A stretch of DNA of 64,000 bases. Origin: Plenodomus lindquistii. Taxonomy: Eukaryota > Ascomycota > Dothideomycetes > Pleosporales > Leptosphaeriaceae. This document shows, piece by piece, positions 10,267 through 23,199 of the stretch; position 1 is the stretch's first letter, and each line of letters starts with the position of its first letter. Below the pieces are notes generated by a model, which was not told the origin of the DNA, did no database searches, and was given only the letters and a program-made list of their open reading frames with translations. Position numbers and translations under genes: made by a program. Where the stretch lies: contig JANUWI010000012.1 of assembly GCA_025504975.1 (NCBI GenBank), positions 558,001 through 622,000 on the forward strand, read 5' to 3'.

Positions 10267-12779
10267 TCAATATGTCGAGATCGCTGCTGACCGTACCGCA
10301 AAGTCGACGTCCTTTCGCCTAAACCCTGGAGACCGTCCGAGGCAAATAGCATGTTTGATCACCTCTGCAAAGTTTGTCAGCGCATGGCTCGTCGCTCGTC
10401 GCTCGTCATCAAGCAATTGCACTCACCATCAATCAGCCGGCTCACGTCAACAGTGATGGCCTTCTTCTGCTTTTGCCTTACTGCCCGCGAGGACGCCCCG
10501 TCGTTGCTCATCATATCCATTCTCAGATCCGGCATTGTCAAATCCATGTTGTCATCACCCGACCACCCATAGTCAAACCCAGGCGCGAGATCCAGGCCAA
10601 GCGTTTGATCAAACGATATGTCGTAATCCACCAGTTTCTGGAATTCACCACCTCGCGAGGCTGGCGCAGGCTCTTCAGCAAAATTCATGTCCATGCCGAA
10701 ATGTCCTATTCCCGGGAGATCGTGCGTTTCTGTGAGCAGCGGTGGGCCTGTAGATGATGAGGTTGACGATTTTGACGAGGTCGTGTCGCTGTGAGTCAGG
10801 CCAGGGACTTCGCTTTCGTGCGATGCTCGTCGTGTATCAGTGCCGAATCGTGGTAGTGCCTTCTGCTCTGAAGAATCCCCACTATCGTCCTCCTCAACAA
10901 GGCACTCTGCAAAAGAGCTGCCGGGATCTAGCTTGCAGCGGTATTCCTCCTCGAGGTAACCCTGGACGTCGTGAGCGTCAAACCACTCTCCCTCGAACCC
11001 AGTAAGATCGACACCATCCAGTGATTCTATTCGGCCATCAATGGCATGCTCCAGTAATGTCACCCTACTCTGCTGGGGGCCTGGCTGTCTAATTCTCCAT
11101 GCGTTTTTGAAGGGAACTACCCGACCCGAGGCGTCGCGCTTGGGATAATGTGTGCCTGCTCCGCCAAGTTGAATAAATGGTGTCTCCCACCAATCTAGAT
11201 CTTCGTCAGGGCCCCTTGAGAGCATGAGCTTGAATCGTGTGCGTATCTGATCTGGTGTCAGGAACGGCAGTGACAGCCTGAAGACGTAGTCCAATGATGT
11301 TGGGCGACTGTTCGCTGTGCTCAGTACTTGGAAGCCGGTCTCCAGCGCGCGTCTGGTTAATCGTCGAGCGAAATTCGTTTCTTCGAAACTATACGTCCTT
11401 ATCTCAGACGGTGCCTTTGTGGACAGTGAAAATGATGGTTGCGGCGTCGGTAGTCTCATCATCGGTGGAGTACCAGCGGGGGTTGGGGGATTCATGGAGT
11501 AAATGGGAGTGTTCTACAGAGCAGTCAGCGCATTAATACGCTGAATAAACTAAATGACCCCAGGTTGGCTTCCCTCAGCCTGATTCAGCTTCTATATACA
11601 GTGGGAGGAGGAATATCGATCCAGCCAAGAACAGGATTATACACAGTCATACTACCTACCGAATTTGATGGCTCATACGACGCCTGTTGTTGACTAAGAA
11701 GTTCGACTAGACCATAGGGAAGCTGTTGTGATTGACCTGATGTCTGACTCGATTGCTGCTGCTGCTGTTGTCGTTGTGATTGTGGTGGGGGTATTGGAGC
11801 GAGCTGCTGATCAAGGATGTCGCCAATAGTGGACGTGCGATGACGAACAAGGCTCGACGTGGTAGCATTGTGACCAAAAGTATTGCTGACATGTGTGAAG
11901 TAATTTCCTGTATGTGGCTGCTCAAGAGAATTCGCCTGAGATCACAGTCAGCGATCCACAGCTGCCAAAGACGATTATGACGATGCCCCAGGCATCGAAG
12001 GCTTTACAGCGTAGAATATAGCTCACCTTGGAAGACGGAGGAGGGGCTGGAGCAGAATAACCCCAGCCTATTGAGTGGGACTCGGGCTCTGTCGGAGTTC
12101 GTCGTCGACGTTCTTCGTGGCTCTCCACAGGGTTCTCGCCCGCATCGAGTTGCTCTTCATCACCGTCGTATTGGCCTTCACTAGCAGTTTTCACGAGGCC
12201 ACTGAAGGTCTCTGCGACATGCTTGAACTCTTGTGCTAATTCCGGATTGAGTTGGAGCAGGCCAGACTTGATTGCTGATTCATTCAACCGACCGAATATC
12301 TTGTTCATCTGCTCAATGATCGAATGTAGCTGGGAGCTCTGGTTCTTCAGGGATGCTATCGTTGTCTCTTTGCGTTGACGATAGGCACGCTGCGCCAGAC
12401 GTATCTGCGTCCTTCGTCTCTGATGTGTACGTTAGCATATTTGAAGGAGGGTTCGCAGTGCATTTTGGCTCGAGAATCAATTGATTGAGCAGTGAAAATG
12501 CGACTCGAATCAACGGGGCGAGCCCAATGGACTTGGCTGATAATCATTGTCCAATCGATGGAAACAGTGACGGCTGAAATGTCACAGCTGTTGACCAACT
12601 CTGTGCTACATGTGGGCCCGGGAAACAGTGGAGCAACGTACATCAGCAGCAGTGGCATCCTGCGTGTCCACTCTGGGTCGTCCTCTGGCTTTCTTCCCGC
12701 CTGCAGTCTCATCTTCAGCACTGTTGCTCGTTCGTGTCCGCTTCCGAGGACCTTGCTCTTCTGCTTCAGAGCTCGTCAT
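10267..12779 (-). CDS. bZIP-type transcription factor
   Basis: Five exons (12779-12642, 12419-12027, 11935-11600, 11513-10427, 10364-10267) give 683 aa. Exon 1 encodes a Lys/Arg-rich segment (EEQGPRKRTRTS, KKARGRPRV). Exon 2 opens with the basic region RRRTQIRLAQRAYRQRKETT, followed by a short leucine-zipper-like helix (IASLKNQSSQLHSIIEQMN). The middle has Gln- and Pro-rich stretches. A folded-looking C-terminal half includes FARRLTRRALETGFQVLST, resembling the uncharacterised C-terminal region of fungal Yap-like bZIPs. It likely acts in the nucleus as a DNA-binding regulator; the target genes are unknown. It sits among housekeeping genes, so I do not link it to the cluster. The exon 3/4 boundary is the least certain. 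Confidence 0.82.
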
Positions 12780-14192
12780 TATGTTCTCCAGGCTCGGTTG
12801 AAGATAACTACCCTCGATGGTGTAGCTTGCACGGGACAGTCCGACTTGTGGCTTGATGGATCGACCGGGTACGTGACCGTCTCGGCAACTACCCCGTGGA
12901 AATGTGGGCTAAATGTGAGCGATAAGTAATCGTGAGTACAGTGTTGTGTAGGTTGTGGAGGGCAGCTTTAAAGGCACTTCGCAGACTCGCAGACCTTAGC
13001 CAAGGAAAAATTCCCCGATGAAAGCGACCGCGTCCACACTGTTGTCAACTTTGAGAACAGGGTCCCTCAATCTGTGTTTGAACAAGGGCTCTGACCGTGA
13101 ACTTGCCACCGCAAGCTTACCAAGCTAAAGCTAGGTATGCTGAATGCCAAAGTAGTATAGCAAGAGCATGCTCCTTCAGGGTCCTGCTGGGTATCTTGAG
13201 CGTAATGCAGGGTTGGGGGCTCACGTTCTGTTTGGAAGGGGGGACGGGATCAGGACAAGGAACACAAATGGGGCCGATTAATGGCCCAGATTCCAGATAT
13301 CCAGATTCCAGGAACTGCAATTCACTGGTTACTGTGTACACCGTTTGCGTGTCGTGTGGGGAGCGGTCGAGCATGCAGCACATATTCAGCGTCCCTTGGG
13401 ACAATGATTACTGAACATCAAAGCGGATTCTAGAGCCCCGAGAGCCGATTGGGTTGCCCCGGTCACGTGTCCATGTCCGACGGGTACGGCCGAGGGGCAT
13501 CGCTCCACAATGCAGCCTTGGCCCAGAATCCTTCGAGCTCTCGACCAGTGCAAATGTAGTAAGGTAACCTATTTCAGGGTAACCAAATCGCCAAGCCGCT
13601 TGTCTAATGCGCACCACTATGTCAAGAGCACATTCCACCAGATCTACAGGATGTAGTCAGCTCGCTTTATATGCTCGTTGTTCTTTTAACCAATTACATC
13701 TTTTAGTTTTGGCCAGTCTAGCTTGCTGATTGGGTGACCAAAAACAAGCATGTAAGCCGAGGTGACTTTGTCTTGTACTGTACTTCATACAGATAGCACC
13801 AGTCAGGACCCGACAGATCAGAGGATCTCACTCGGTGTACCACACTCAGCACCACCGACATCCAGGGTACACAGAATGTACAGTAGTCCCTTCAATTCTT
13901 CAATACAGTTGCGGTCGCGGCCAACGGATTGGCCGACTACTTCTGCCTGGTATCAACTAATGGTTCTGTACTTGCTCGTCTAGCCAGTGGTTTGATAAGT
14001 CGTCAGTACGAATTAGCTCGTATTTATGGTCTCATGTTAAAGGCACGACGCGTAAGCCTATGCAATAGCAAGCATACGACAAAAGCACCGAGAGTTATCA
14101 CATTGTACTCTCAACTACTCCTAGAAAATCCATGGAATATCTAATCACTCTTGGTAGCACCTTGCTGTATTATGATAGCTAGGTTGAGCAAA
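12780..14192. other. Intergenic interval, bZIP promoter side
   Basis: About 1.4 kb upstream of the bZIP gene and downstream of the lipase gene. It contains a short imperfect direct repeat (TTCCAGATATCCAGATTCCAG near 13290) but no supported gene. Open frames are short and mutually antisense. Confidence 0.4.
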
Positions 14193-16502
14193 TCAGCCTT
14201 CTTGTGGGCCATTTGTGAGAGACGGGAGCATGCCCCTTGATGTCCCAGCAGGTGCATCATTTGATGCAGCATCGGTCGATGTCGAATTACTCGATGTAGT
14301 GGTACCAGCCTTACCTGGCAAATCGTCTGAGAACTTGTTCTTCACATGCTGCGACCCATCCTGGTGGGTATTCTTCAATGCCTGTTCATCCTTCTTACAC
14401 ACCTTTTCTGGATTCTTGTCCGCATTTTCGAGACCACACAGCGTGGTGCTTTCGTTACAACTTTCATGATCGTCATCGCTGCCATTTCCATGGACCGCAT
14501 GGTCACTGTTTATGCGGTTCGTTCCTCTATCCTCTACTCCTATCCATTTCTGGAGTTCTTGATCTGTTGGTTTATAGTGACACCACATCTCGTCAGCCGT
14601 GGTGTAGGCATGACCCTTACTCTTCCGTTTAAGCTTTCTTTGTACACTAGCCGATACTCGTTTCCTAAACTCGTGTTCGACCCGTAGTCGTGCCGCAATC
14701 CATTCATCGTCGGGACGATGGTCAGTTGGCAACTCTTCTAGAAGGGGTGTCTCCAAGATCTTCTCATCGGTCATACAACGGTCAATAATCGACTTTCCTC
14801 CTCCGGTGGATGAGATGACTAGCCGAAGGAACTCCAAACTTGTTGAGATGTTCAAGTCGATCGCTCTTTGTGGGTGGACTGTTGCTTTCAGAAAGAAAGA
14901 CGTGATATGCTTGTACATGATCGAGAAGTCAGACTGTGAGATGTGTACTGAACCTCTTACGGTGAATAGATAGGCCGGCGCGCCGTGCTCGCTAGCTTCG
15001 TTCATAAGGGTCATGACCGCGTTCCAATTTTTCTCCCAGTACATAAACGCCTCACTACTGATTGAGAGTAGGGGCAGATTTATGCGATGGTTCGGGTCCT
15101 CCGCTGGTGGTTTGATTGGAGCACTACATCTGTGTTAGCATTTGGAACGCGGCATCGGACATGATGATTTACCCCCAAATGTCATAGATGATTCCAGCTT
15201 GGACATTCTCGAAGCGGTCCGTATGTCTGAGCGCTTCGACGACTGTCGCAGCCCCAAAGCTGTGTCCAGCAAGTGTCATCTTGTCCACATGGAATCTGCC
15301 TTTCCATCTCTGCCAATCGATGCCCTTCAGTCCCCGTGATGAGCCTCCCACGAACCCTTCGCCGCGTCGATTTTGTTGCGCGATATGTTCACCATCTCCA
15401 GCGCATATCAGCTTCAAAACCCGAAAGGCTTCTTCGATTTCGCTTAGCCGTAGCTCAATTTGAGCACTACGCAGTTCCGTATCAACGCCGCGCACATTGT
15501 TTGGAGCTGTGTCTTTCGGATTGTCTTTCGGGAAGATGTAGTCCTAAATAAGTTAGTTGGTCACCGTCATACTGGACCGACTCTTGAGCTACTCACCACA
15601 TAGTGATAACCTTGCTTGATCTCCTGCTCAGTATGATCCAGACCATTGAGGGGCGAGGACTTTGCGTCATGCGTTGTCTGTGCACTGCCGATTCTATGAT
15701 CCGGGTTGACCCATCCGTTTCCATCTTTGGCGTTGCTATTACATCTTGCATGATTTACAAATGAACGCGGCCCACTCCCGTCTCTGTGCTCCACAGCACA
15801 TACAACGAAGCCGTAGCTGGCGAATTCTGTACACAGACTGCTATAGGCCGTTCTTGATCCCCCCAAGCCATGACTGAAGATCAAGAGCGGGAATGTTGGC
15901 TCCTCTGGCATTCCCTCAGGGGCCGGCCCTTTCCTGTTCTTGATCTTATATCCAGATTCCTTTGAATTGCCTTCTGGCGGCCAATGTCTCGCAACAGGAG
16001 AGTTCCGGTATGCCCGAAGCTTGCTAAGCATAGTAGTTGCGCCGAAAACACCGATGCCAGCCCAATCAGGTAGGCCTGCAAAGTGTGCGTAACCTCTCGC
16101 TGTTTGCAGACGCGGTCGTGGCAGCCAAGTCTCTCGACCCCATCGCTTCTCCCCACCTGGGGCCGTACCGGCCCCACTATCAAAGTCGGCAGGGTAGTAC
16201 AGGGTGAACAAGACCGTTTCTAATTGCAAGATATGCCTCCCATGTCGCGTTATGTCGGAAATTGTTCGTGGCGACTGTACCGGTACTTCGATTTCCATAC
16301 TGCCGATCGCATATGGCCCGGACGAAGGGTTCAACACCGACGTGGGATACGGGAGATGGTCGCGGAGTGAGTTCGGAGGCCGTGTTCGAGGTTTCTTCGG
16401 ATTGGGGACCTTGCCAGACGCCGACGAAGGAAGAACACGATTCCTGCAGCCATCTTCCTCGTCGCCTGTGATGCGGCTCTTTTGTCGCTCGAGGAAGGAC
16501 AT
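14193..16502 (-). CDS. Platelet-activating-factor acetylhydrolase-like lipase
   Basis: Serine hydrolase of the plasma PAF-AH (Lp-PLA2) family, which releases short or oxidised sn-2 acyl groups from phospholipids. Three exons (16502-15597, 15543-15173, 15129-14193) give 737 aa. The oxyanion-hole region FPLLIFSHGLGGSRTAYSS and VVCAVEHRDGSG are followed by the nucleophile elbow DKMTLAGHSFGAATVVEAL (GxSxG). A catalytic His is likely in GSVHISQSDF. A long hydrophilic tail (about 600-737) is low-complexity and probably disordered. There is no obvious signal peptide, so it is probably intracellular. The natural substrate is not determinable from sequence. Confidence 0.85.
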
Positions 16503-17242
16503 GTTGGCGAATTGGAATTAAAAGAGAAGAGAAGACCGTGAGGTCGTGTTGGGTATCACAAAGTCGATGATGAAGATCGAAACAATGCAGACTGGAGAGA
16601 CAGACGCGTTTCAAGGCGCAGTACACCGTAGGGTGAGCACGACGGATAGCAGCCAAGCAGTCTTCGCCATGCTTAACGGTATTCAAGGTCTCGTACTTAC
16701 GCTATCTCGTTGAAAGAGTGCGCGGCTCTCCCGGAGACTAGAGGAAGTACCAAGGGGCGATGGGGCGTTGTGGTGTTCGACGCGTGTGATGTCATGACCC
16801 CTGCGTTTTCGATTCTGGTTCTCCCATTTACACCGTATATCGAATCACATTATGATCGTCAATAACAACCACCATATATTGGACGACGGTGCATTGGCGT
16901 ATTCATTGTTCGGACAACGTATATAAGCCTATGTATGCTGCGCTATTTCGGCCTCCTGCCGCCCGCCGAACGCGCGATACCTCGCAAACCGTCCATGTGC
17001 TTACATCTTGATTCTGGCACCCTTCAAAGGGATACCACAAGTTTGGAGCATCATTGACCTTGTTTTGAAGCTGTAGCAGACGCTGATTGTCCACTCTACT
17101 ACCCCCAACGCATCTGAAGGATCTAGGCCGAATTCTGCAGCCACGCGAGCATCGCGCGAACCTTTCCAGAGCCAAGATGTGACAGCGCATGAGCCGTGCC
17201 CAAAACAAATCTGCAACGTCGTGTATCGGCATCGTCACGAGT
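16503..17242. other. Intergenic interval between lipase promoter and SLX9 3' end
   Basis: About 740 bases with no supported gene. It should contain the lipase promoter (near 16503-16800) and the SLX9 3' UTR. Confidence 0.4.
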
Positions 17243-17822
17243 TCATTTCTTGACAAACTCAGGCTTGATTTCCATGTTGCCTTGCACGTGGTTCTTGAGC
17301 GCTGCCCACCGATCTTGCACCGCCGCACCTGGTGTTGCAGTCGCCAACTGTACCAGATTCTTGTTAAACCTATCCATCTCAAGCTTCTCGAGCTTTTCCT
17401 TGCGCTTCAGCGCACCAGGTCTGCTCTTCATGCTCTTCATGGGGTTTTTCTGAGTGATCCTGGCCTGGCCAATCTCGATCTCCCCGTTCGCACCATCTCC
17501 CTCGAGGCCAGGTAGCGCATCGGCCAGCGATTCAAGGTTTGCGACAAGCTTTTTGTTGGGTCGCCGCCGCTTTTGCGTCTTTGTGGAGGACTTCTCGATC
17601 TTGGAGACGAATGACGAATGCTTGATCTTCTGTTTGTCCTTCTTGGACGAGGCGAAGAGCGACGATGAGTCTTCTTCCGGTTGGGGGAGACCAGCTGTGC
17701 TGACGGCGGGCCGCGCTGCGCGAGCCGACTTTGCGCGTGCGGTTGTGCGCTTCTTGATTGGAGCCTGGCAGCTTGTGAGCAGTTACACACATGGTGTGAC
17801 ATATTGCAGACAGTCTTACCAT
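17243..17822 (-). CDS. SLX9: Ribosome biogenesis protein Slx9-like
   Basis: Small, highly basic nucleolar protein needed for 40S pre-rRNA processing and export. The first coding exon is only the ATG (17822-17820); exon 2 (17764-17243) begins APIKKRTTARAKSARAARP. The total is 174 aa. Core signatures are SSFVSKIEKSSTKTQKRRRP, SLADALPGL and the C-terminal block NPMKSMKSRPGALKRKEKL, KLEMDRFNKNLVQL, ALKNHVQGNM. Those blocks match the Slx9/FAM207 family. The Met-only exon is inferred from a perfect GTAAG donor directly after ATG and a CCAG acceptor before GCT. Confidence 0.82.
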
Positions 17823-19235
17823 GGCTGCGCGAACAAGACAACGAGTTTGTATGCGCAGTTGTCGGACGATCGTGACTTCCCCGTTAGAAAATCCTTATCG
17901 ATAACTTTAATCAACACGCCAAAGGCTGCGCTACCATCGCCAGCGCCATTGAGCATCTGCCAATAAACCCCACACAATCATCTTTGATACAACACTAGCT
18001 TTGGTCACGCGACCCTCAGAAATCTTTTTTAGAGGTTCTGTGCGAAGCTGGAAGAAGAGATGGAACCTGTAACATGAAATGCCAGGCATCGGTGCTTTTT
18101 GCATACCGGCAATCAAACTTTATTACCCACTATATCCTCCGTAACTTATCTGCGGTACATTAGAGCCGGGCTATTCCTGGGGATCCCTGGATCGCTCATA
18201 CGATCTCACTTTGCCTTTTGAAAGAATTGTGGGGAATTCAAGACATCGTCTTCGACATCGGCCATCATCCTCGTTCGTCATCATCCTGGGCATTTGTCAT
18301 TGGAATTGAGACAATCCTTCATCTCGAACACAAGACTCGGCATCCGAAGAGCGCAATACTGCGGCTGCCAGTCAATTGAGCATGCTGGACTTTTCTCAGC
18401 ATTCGCTTAACAAATACCACCTGTTCTTTTTCCGTGGGATCAGCTGTTACATCCGGGCATTGTCGCTCCAGCTTGCCATCGTCGGACTTCGCTAACAAAG
18501 TCCGTTCGTGGAGTGGGACTCATTGGCTCATGTTTCAACAGAACTTGCTGCTATTATATTTAGCCAAACTTCTATTATCGCAGAGTATGCAAGCTTCGGA
18601 AGACGTGTGTAAGGCACCTACATTCAGATCACTCCACCGGCATTCTTTGACACAAAATGTCGTCCCTATCGATTAGATATGTCGAAAAGGGAGAAATCTC
18701 GTCCTTTTAATGCATGTCAAGACCTTGCTGAGACAAGACCTCAATCTCATTTCCAAAGTCTAAGTCAGCACAACCACCCTGTACTACTGTGGCGGCATCT
18801 TACAGCCCAACACTCCGGATCTTGGCTCAGCTCCACGACAATCATGCAGCCTTGAGCCAGGTACGCGTACGACGGGACTGCAACCGCCCCAAATCCTGCC
18901 GTTCATAACTCTTTCCTATTCGCTCGCACCCCTCTCTCAGCTCCCTTTTGCTCTATCCCAGTCCCGTGAAGGCGAAACGGAAGGAGCCGCGGAGCCCTCC
19001 CTGAGGCAGCAAAAGGTAATAATTCGCAGTGCGTGCAGGGCCACGGCATGTTAGGTTTCGGACTTGAGCTGAAAATTACGAATGTGCACATGCGATTGTC
19101 CGATGTGCGAACTTGGTGTGGCCACTTCAAGTGCCTCAACTCGCCATCCACAATACACTTTCAATAAAGCCTTCACCCAAAGTTCAATTCGATGCAATCT
19201 CCGAACGTCGGGCTTGCTGTCGAGCGTCATTGACA
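17823..19235. other. Divergent intergenic interval SLX9/rhodopsin-like gene
   Basis: About 1.4 kb containing two divergent promoters. It has AT-richer patches (for example 18540-18570) and no supported gene or RNA. Confidence 0.4.
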
Positions 19236-20991
19236 ATGTGCGACCGTCAGGATGATTATGCGAATGCGCTCCTTTCTTCGCAGAATCAGCAGACCATTCT
19301 GGTGATGCTGACTTGGTTGTTTGCATCTCTAATCGTAAGGTTCCCACTACAATGATCTGGACCGAGCACTGACAGATCTGCAGGCTCTTTGCACGGTGCC
19401 TCGAATTATTATCCGACATACATCGAAACGGTTCCCCGATCTCCCTCTAACGGACGATGCTATCGTCGTTACAGCGGCCCTATGTGCGGTGGGAAGCACA
19501 CTCGTCACATGGACAGCTGCAGACTCTGGACTTGGGAAGCGAGGATGTCTCTTAGATTCGGATGATGTTGATCGGATCCAGACGAAAATATTCGTCGCGA
19601 CTATACTGTCCGTCCTGGCAATTACGATCGCGAAGTGCTCGTTGTTGTTGTTCTTATACCGGCTGGCCGACACTACAATAAAGCGTACCGGCACTATCGC
19701 TATCGGCTGCCTGCTTCTGCTCTGGACGATCGCTGTCATCGCAACCACTGTCTTTCAATGTGGCATGCCACGACCTTGGACGATTTGGACGGGCCAGTGT
19801 ATCTCACTAGTAAGTGTTCACACCCACTTTCCCTCCATTGTAGTCTGACTCCTAAAGGTCCCGTTCTGGTTCACAGCGACGATTGTTGACATTGTTCTTG
19901 ACGCTGCCATGCTCCTACTCTCGCTATACATTGCATGGCCACTAAACACCGGCTATCGCCAGAAGACATCCGTTTCTCTACTACTCTCCCTCCGTCTACT
20001 GTAAGTCATCAGCCTGTACCCAATCACCACGTACTGACACTCTCCAAGCCTCATAGCGGCATCCATCCTGCGCATAATATACCTGCCTCGCGCATTCTCC
20101 CGCACCTCTAACCCAACTTATTCCTACTTCCCCTACGCCGTAATATTGCAAACACACACCACCCTCGCGGCAATCCTGTCTTGCACCCTCATCTTCCCCT
20201 CACTCCGCTCCCTCCTTGTTCCCTCCCCATCAACAACCTACGCTCCAATCTCCGGTTCCAAGAAACCCCGCCATACAAAGGGCATTTCCGGTTCCACAAT
20301 CGGCACCGTACCCGGCACACCCTATAACTCACACACCTCTTTCCATCCACCTCCCTACACCCAAAGCGAAATCGCAAAAGAACCCCTTCCTTCAATACAA
20401 GCCTCAATGTCTACTGTAAACTCCCCAGAGCCCTCAGGGTACATTTCCTCGCCGCACAATATAGATGATGCGATGTTATTCCAAGACGTGCAGCTGCAGA
20501 CGAGGACGGCAAGGCCGCCGCCACCACGACCACAGCGCCCGAATGCAGCGCAGACGTTGTCGTGCCTGAACTCCCCAGAACCCTTGCGATACACCCCTTC
20601 GCCGTCGATCATGGACGATGAGAAGCTCTTGCCAGATTCACTGCTGCAGACCCGGTCAGCAAGGCCGCCGCCACGACCACAGCGCCCAAGTGAGGCGCAC
20701 ACGTTGTCTTGCTTGAAGTCTCCGGAACCCTTGCGGTACACTCCTTCGCCGTCTGTTATGGATGATGGAAAGTTATTGCCAGATGTGCTGCTGCCGACGA
20801 GGGCGGCGAGACCTCCGCAAAGGCCGCCGCCTCCGAGTGAGGCGCAAAGACCGGATCTGAGTCTGTTCACGGGGGCTGCAGGGTTGAAGGGGTCGGACAG
20901 TATGGGGGTGGGAGGTATGAGGGGGATGAGCAGGGGAGTGGGTGTTGAGACGGGGCGGAAAGGGAGTCTGAGGAATAGGGGACTGGCTTAG
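19236..20991 (+). CDS. Rhodopsin-domain seven-helix membrane protein with repeat tail
   Basis: Four exons (19236-19334, 19384-19809, 19858-20000, 20049-20991) give 536 aa. The N-terminal half has about seven hydrophobic helices, for example TILVMLTWLFASLIV, DAIVVTAALCAVGSTL, IFVATILSVLAITIAKCSLL and IAIGCLLLLWTIAVIATTVF. The spaced residues KCSLLLFLYRL, then CGMPRPWTIW and CISLVPFWFTATIVDIVLD, are typical of the large fungal PTH11-related rhodopsin-domain family, whose ligands are mostly unknown. The C-terminal half is cytosolic, Pro/Ser/Arg-rich, and contains three tandem copies of a module of about 50 residues. It sits at the plasma membrane by inference. Sensing or signalling is possible; function is unproven. 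Confidence 0.8.
20419..20865 (+). repeat. Three tandem coding repeats of about 150 bases
   Basis: Units of 150, 147 and about 150 bases begin at 20419, 20569 and 20716. Each encodes S-P-E-P-x-x-Y-x-x-S-P, then D-D-x-x-L, then a T-R-x-A-R-P-P-x-R-P motif. The third unit is the most diverged at its end. The proline-rich PPxRPxRP cores look like SH3-type ligands, which is an inference. Confidence 0.85.
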
Positions 20992-21592
20992 AGGCGAGAA
21001 GCTGGCGGTATTTGTAGTTCCTAATGTTTAGGTGCACGTAATCAGCACATGAGTTGCGCGAAGATACTCTTTTCCTATTAGATGATCCATTCTCTTTGTT
21101 CATGTCAAAATCGACATTTCCTACTAAAATGATAGCCTGTGTTATCGATAATAGATAGATCTTCCCCAGAGCACAGCTGCCCTTCAAACCTTGGAACTTC
21201 TCAATAGATCTCAAGTATATGGTGAACCGCAGAACTCATCTTCATGGTTGCCATGGACGTGTGCCAACACGTCGACGAAGCCTTACACACGAGCGATATT
21301 CGTCTCAGTCGTAGAGTGGCCCAGTTCTATCCTCCTAATCACCCCATTGAGTATCTCGGAGAGCACACTAACACTGCATTAGATACATGCATATCTCTAA
21401 ACACTAAGGTAATTCGCGGACTGCAATATGAGCTTGCAAGACTTGATCATCCGTTGCATGACCAATCGCATTTAAATAACCCTTGATGCTTAATTCGGTG
21501 GTGCTCAGATTACGATCCTTGAACGACATGGGCTGGGCTTTGTCATAGGAGTCCGGAAATGTGGCTTCGATCAGTGTGCCGTGGCCGTTGAT
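20992..21592. other. Convergent intergenic interval
   Basis: About 600 bases between two gene 3' ends. No gene, repeat or RNA was recognised. Confidence 0.4.
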
Positions 21593-23199
21593 TCAGAGGT
21601 CAGGTAAGAAGTATGTCTCATCCTTAGGAGAGTTGGACCTAGTACGCTCTTCTATAACATCCGTGAGAAAAAGGAAGAGATGCCGTTGCAGCTGTGCTAC
21701 TGGAAAGCTCGATTCTTCCTTCCAAATCCCTGATCCCCCAGGACAGCTCAGAGTCACACGCACTATCGCTTCAGGATGCAATGAGGCGTGACACAGAAGC
21801 AACATAGCGTACTTGACGTTGAATCGAATTTCGGATATCGTAGTAGGAGTAGTAAGATCGAAATTGAGTGAGAGCTCGAATGCTCTGCACTCTTCGGCTC
21901 GACCATGCAGTATCATCAGCGAGAAAGTGCTTGCCTGGTACGATAATTCGAAGGAATAGTGGTTCTGTACCAAATCGGCTAGTCCGACAAACCTCTGGAA
22001 GTCGGTAACAGCGTCTTTGCTTGTAGCCTTGAGCACAATGATGTTTGTGCGGGAGATAACGTTGCCTTCTGCCACACCATGTCGTATGGAATGGCTGACC
22101 TGCAACAAACCTAAATGAAGACCATGGACCTTACGATTATCCAAGTCGAAGACGATATCATCAGGACTGAATAAGGCTTGCTCGTATATTAGTTGTTGCA
22201 CCACGTCAGGTAGGGTATGGAGCTGTGGTCTTTGCTCGGGTATCTTTGTAAAGATTCTGCCGTCATCCGAGAAGCTAAACCTCCAACCATTAAACAATTC
22301 GCTCTGTGGGCCGATTTGGACTTGGACGCACCCTTGTGCTAGATTGATCGAGACAGACTTTTCAAAATATAACTGGAACCAAGGTACTTTTTGAGATCCA
22401 GGATATCGTCGACGGAAAGAGCAGCGAAGCAGTTGTTGAGGGTTCTGAGGATGGGAACCGTTGAATTTATGTTTGTGCATCGTGCAAGCGAGCGGTGCTC
22501 CAGATCAGAATGGCAATCGACCAGGTCCAACCTTCTGCCACTCTGGTCAAAGGTGACGGGTGGGCCTTTTTCGGGATGACTCCAGGCGTAACGCAACAAA
22601 GGTAGCAAATCTAGAAGTTCTTCCCGTTCGATGCAGCGCAAGGGGCACATGGCATCTGCATCGATGATTACGCTGGCAAGAAGACTGCCTTGCGTGCCCA
22701 AATCTGCCAGCCACCGTCCTGCATAGTTCAGTGGCGAGTAGTCCTCGTCGTCATTATCGTGGACCCCGTGGACCCGAGAGAACACGAAGGAATTTTGCGT
22801 GTAGAGAACGCCAGTCGCTTCATGGTATACTTGTGGGCACGTGAGTAGGACAGAGATGCTCTCATACAGATCATGACGGAAATCTTGCCCACTTTTAATC
22901 ACCGTATTGCATCTGCTGCTGTGACAGTCAATGGCTTCGAGATACTCCGCATCACGATCGTAATCCCCTCTATCAGGTTCGTTACAGAGAAATCCTGTAG
23001 CATTATGTAAAAACACATGCCCATCTCGTTTGAACAGTATCCTGTAGATCATATTCCGTATCTCCGCCGGCAGTGTAGTAAGGAACGACGGCTCTCCAGG
23101 GTCCGCCGGTGCGGATGCAGTTCTCGGAATCTGCATGTCGTCGTAGTCGCGTCTGCAGCGGTTTGAATCAGCCGGGTATCTTACGAGCATGCGATGCAC
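21593..23199 (-). CDS. F-box-like (2EXR-type) protein, frame change inside
   Basis: Two overlapping reading frames appear to form one locus. The 5' frame (23199 to about 22339) has the entry FLTTLPAEIRNMIYRILF, the LPxEIRxxIY motif of fungal 2EXR/F-box-like proteins, then LLTCPQVYHEATGVLYTQNS. The 3' frame (about 22480-21593) continues with a related segment, LPDVVQQLIYEQALF and VHGLHLGLLQVSHSI. Linking them needs an intron of length 2 modulo 3. A GTACCT donor after the codons for DLKK with an AG near 22300 would give 86 bases, but the acceptor is unconvincing. A one-base frameshift (pseudogene or sequencing error) or two separate genes are the alternatives. These families are expanded in dothideomycetes; function is unknown. 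Confidence 0.5.
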
